From Duganella sp. 1224 (GTDB taxonomy: Bacteria; Pseudomonadota; Gammaproteobacteria; Burkholderiales; Burkholderiaceae_D), in the NCBI RefSeq assembly GCF_013408245.1, contig NZ_JACBYS010000001.1, positions 62,001 through 126,000 of the forward strand: 64,000 nucleotides of DNA, read 5' to 3'. The notes beneath the pieces were generated by a model that saw nothing but the letters and a program-made list of their open reading frames with translations, was not told the DNA's origin and made no database searches. Both the position numbers and the translations under genes were made by a program. Positions 63,997 through 64,000 of the stretch are shown here, piece after piece. Each line of letters opens with the position of its first letter. Positions within the stretch are counted from its first letter, which is position 1.

Positions 63997-64000
63997 CGGA

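Overview
The window is high-GC chromosomal DNA whose gene content and order fit a betaproteobacterium of the Burkholderiales, most likely Oxalobacteraceae of the Massilia/Duganella type. The evidence is the rpsF-priB-rpsR-rplI-dnaB block, an AlaA-like aminotransferase followed by homoserine dehydrogenase, a glrK-qseG-glrR two-component locus, a PEP-CTERM surface protein and REP-like palindromes. I saw no tRNA, rRNA, CRISPR array, integrase or insertion sequence. This looks like a core chromosome with accessory islands.

Layout. 1-5.2 kb: a cut-off secreted protein, the ribosomal/primosomal operon, dnaB and a DUF47-Pit phosphate transport pair. 5.2-6.5 kb: an SDR oxidoreductase and a small Cys-containing protein. 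6.5-11.6 kb: a tight seven-gene operon, TusA-like / DsrE-like / PhnD-like binding protein / permease / ATPase / TusA-MetE fusion / DsrE-like. I consider it the best candidate for an undescribed pathway, apparently coupling import of an unknown small anion to sulfur and methyl transfer. 11.6-14.5 kb: housekeeping hydrolases, an acetyltransferase and an orphan domain resembling the N-domain of cyanophycin synthetase.

14.4-33.3 kb: signalling genes (metallo-beta-lactamase-fold hydrolase, GAF/HD-GYP protein, CHASE2-adenylate cyclase) followed by a two-partner secretion locus: a 2012-aa TpsA, one TpsB, a second TpsA of 1743 aa and an overlapping FecR-domain gene. The two exoproteins share an almost identical N-terminal block and a C-terminal module ending in Tyr-Cys-Asn, but differ in the middle and in their stalks (Lys/Ala/Asp-rich versus a Pro-Thr hexanucleotide tract). 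33.3-37.5 kb: a CueR copper regulon (copA-cueR, and copZ with its own CueR promoter), with a glutathione S-transferase and an orphan HicB-like gene between them. 37.5-40 kb: an amber-interrupted small membrane protein gene, an acetyltransferase, a second orphan HicB-like gene and a PEP-CTERM protein.

40-50.3 kb, minus strand: a PIN-PhoH ATPase, then a complete L-Ara4N lipid A modification operon with ArnA split into two genes, a single SMR-type flippase gene, and bcp and an Mth938-like gene at its ends. 50.5-53.6 kb: aminotransferase, homoserine dehydrogenase and a BON-domain protein. 53.8-57.1 kb: the glrK-qseG-glrR envelope-stress system. 57.2-59.7 kb: RraB-like RNase E inhibitor, a phosphopantetheinyl transferase, an outer-membrane barrel protein whose leader carries a terminator-like hairpin, and a TonB-like protein. 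59.8-64 kb: a NarL-type response regulator and histidine kinase pair, then a TonB-dependent receptor behind two phased Fur boxes. Gene starts were chosen from Shine-Dalgarno sequences, overlaps and family N-termini. All functional calls come from reading motifs, not from database searches.
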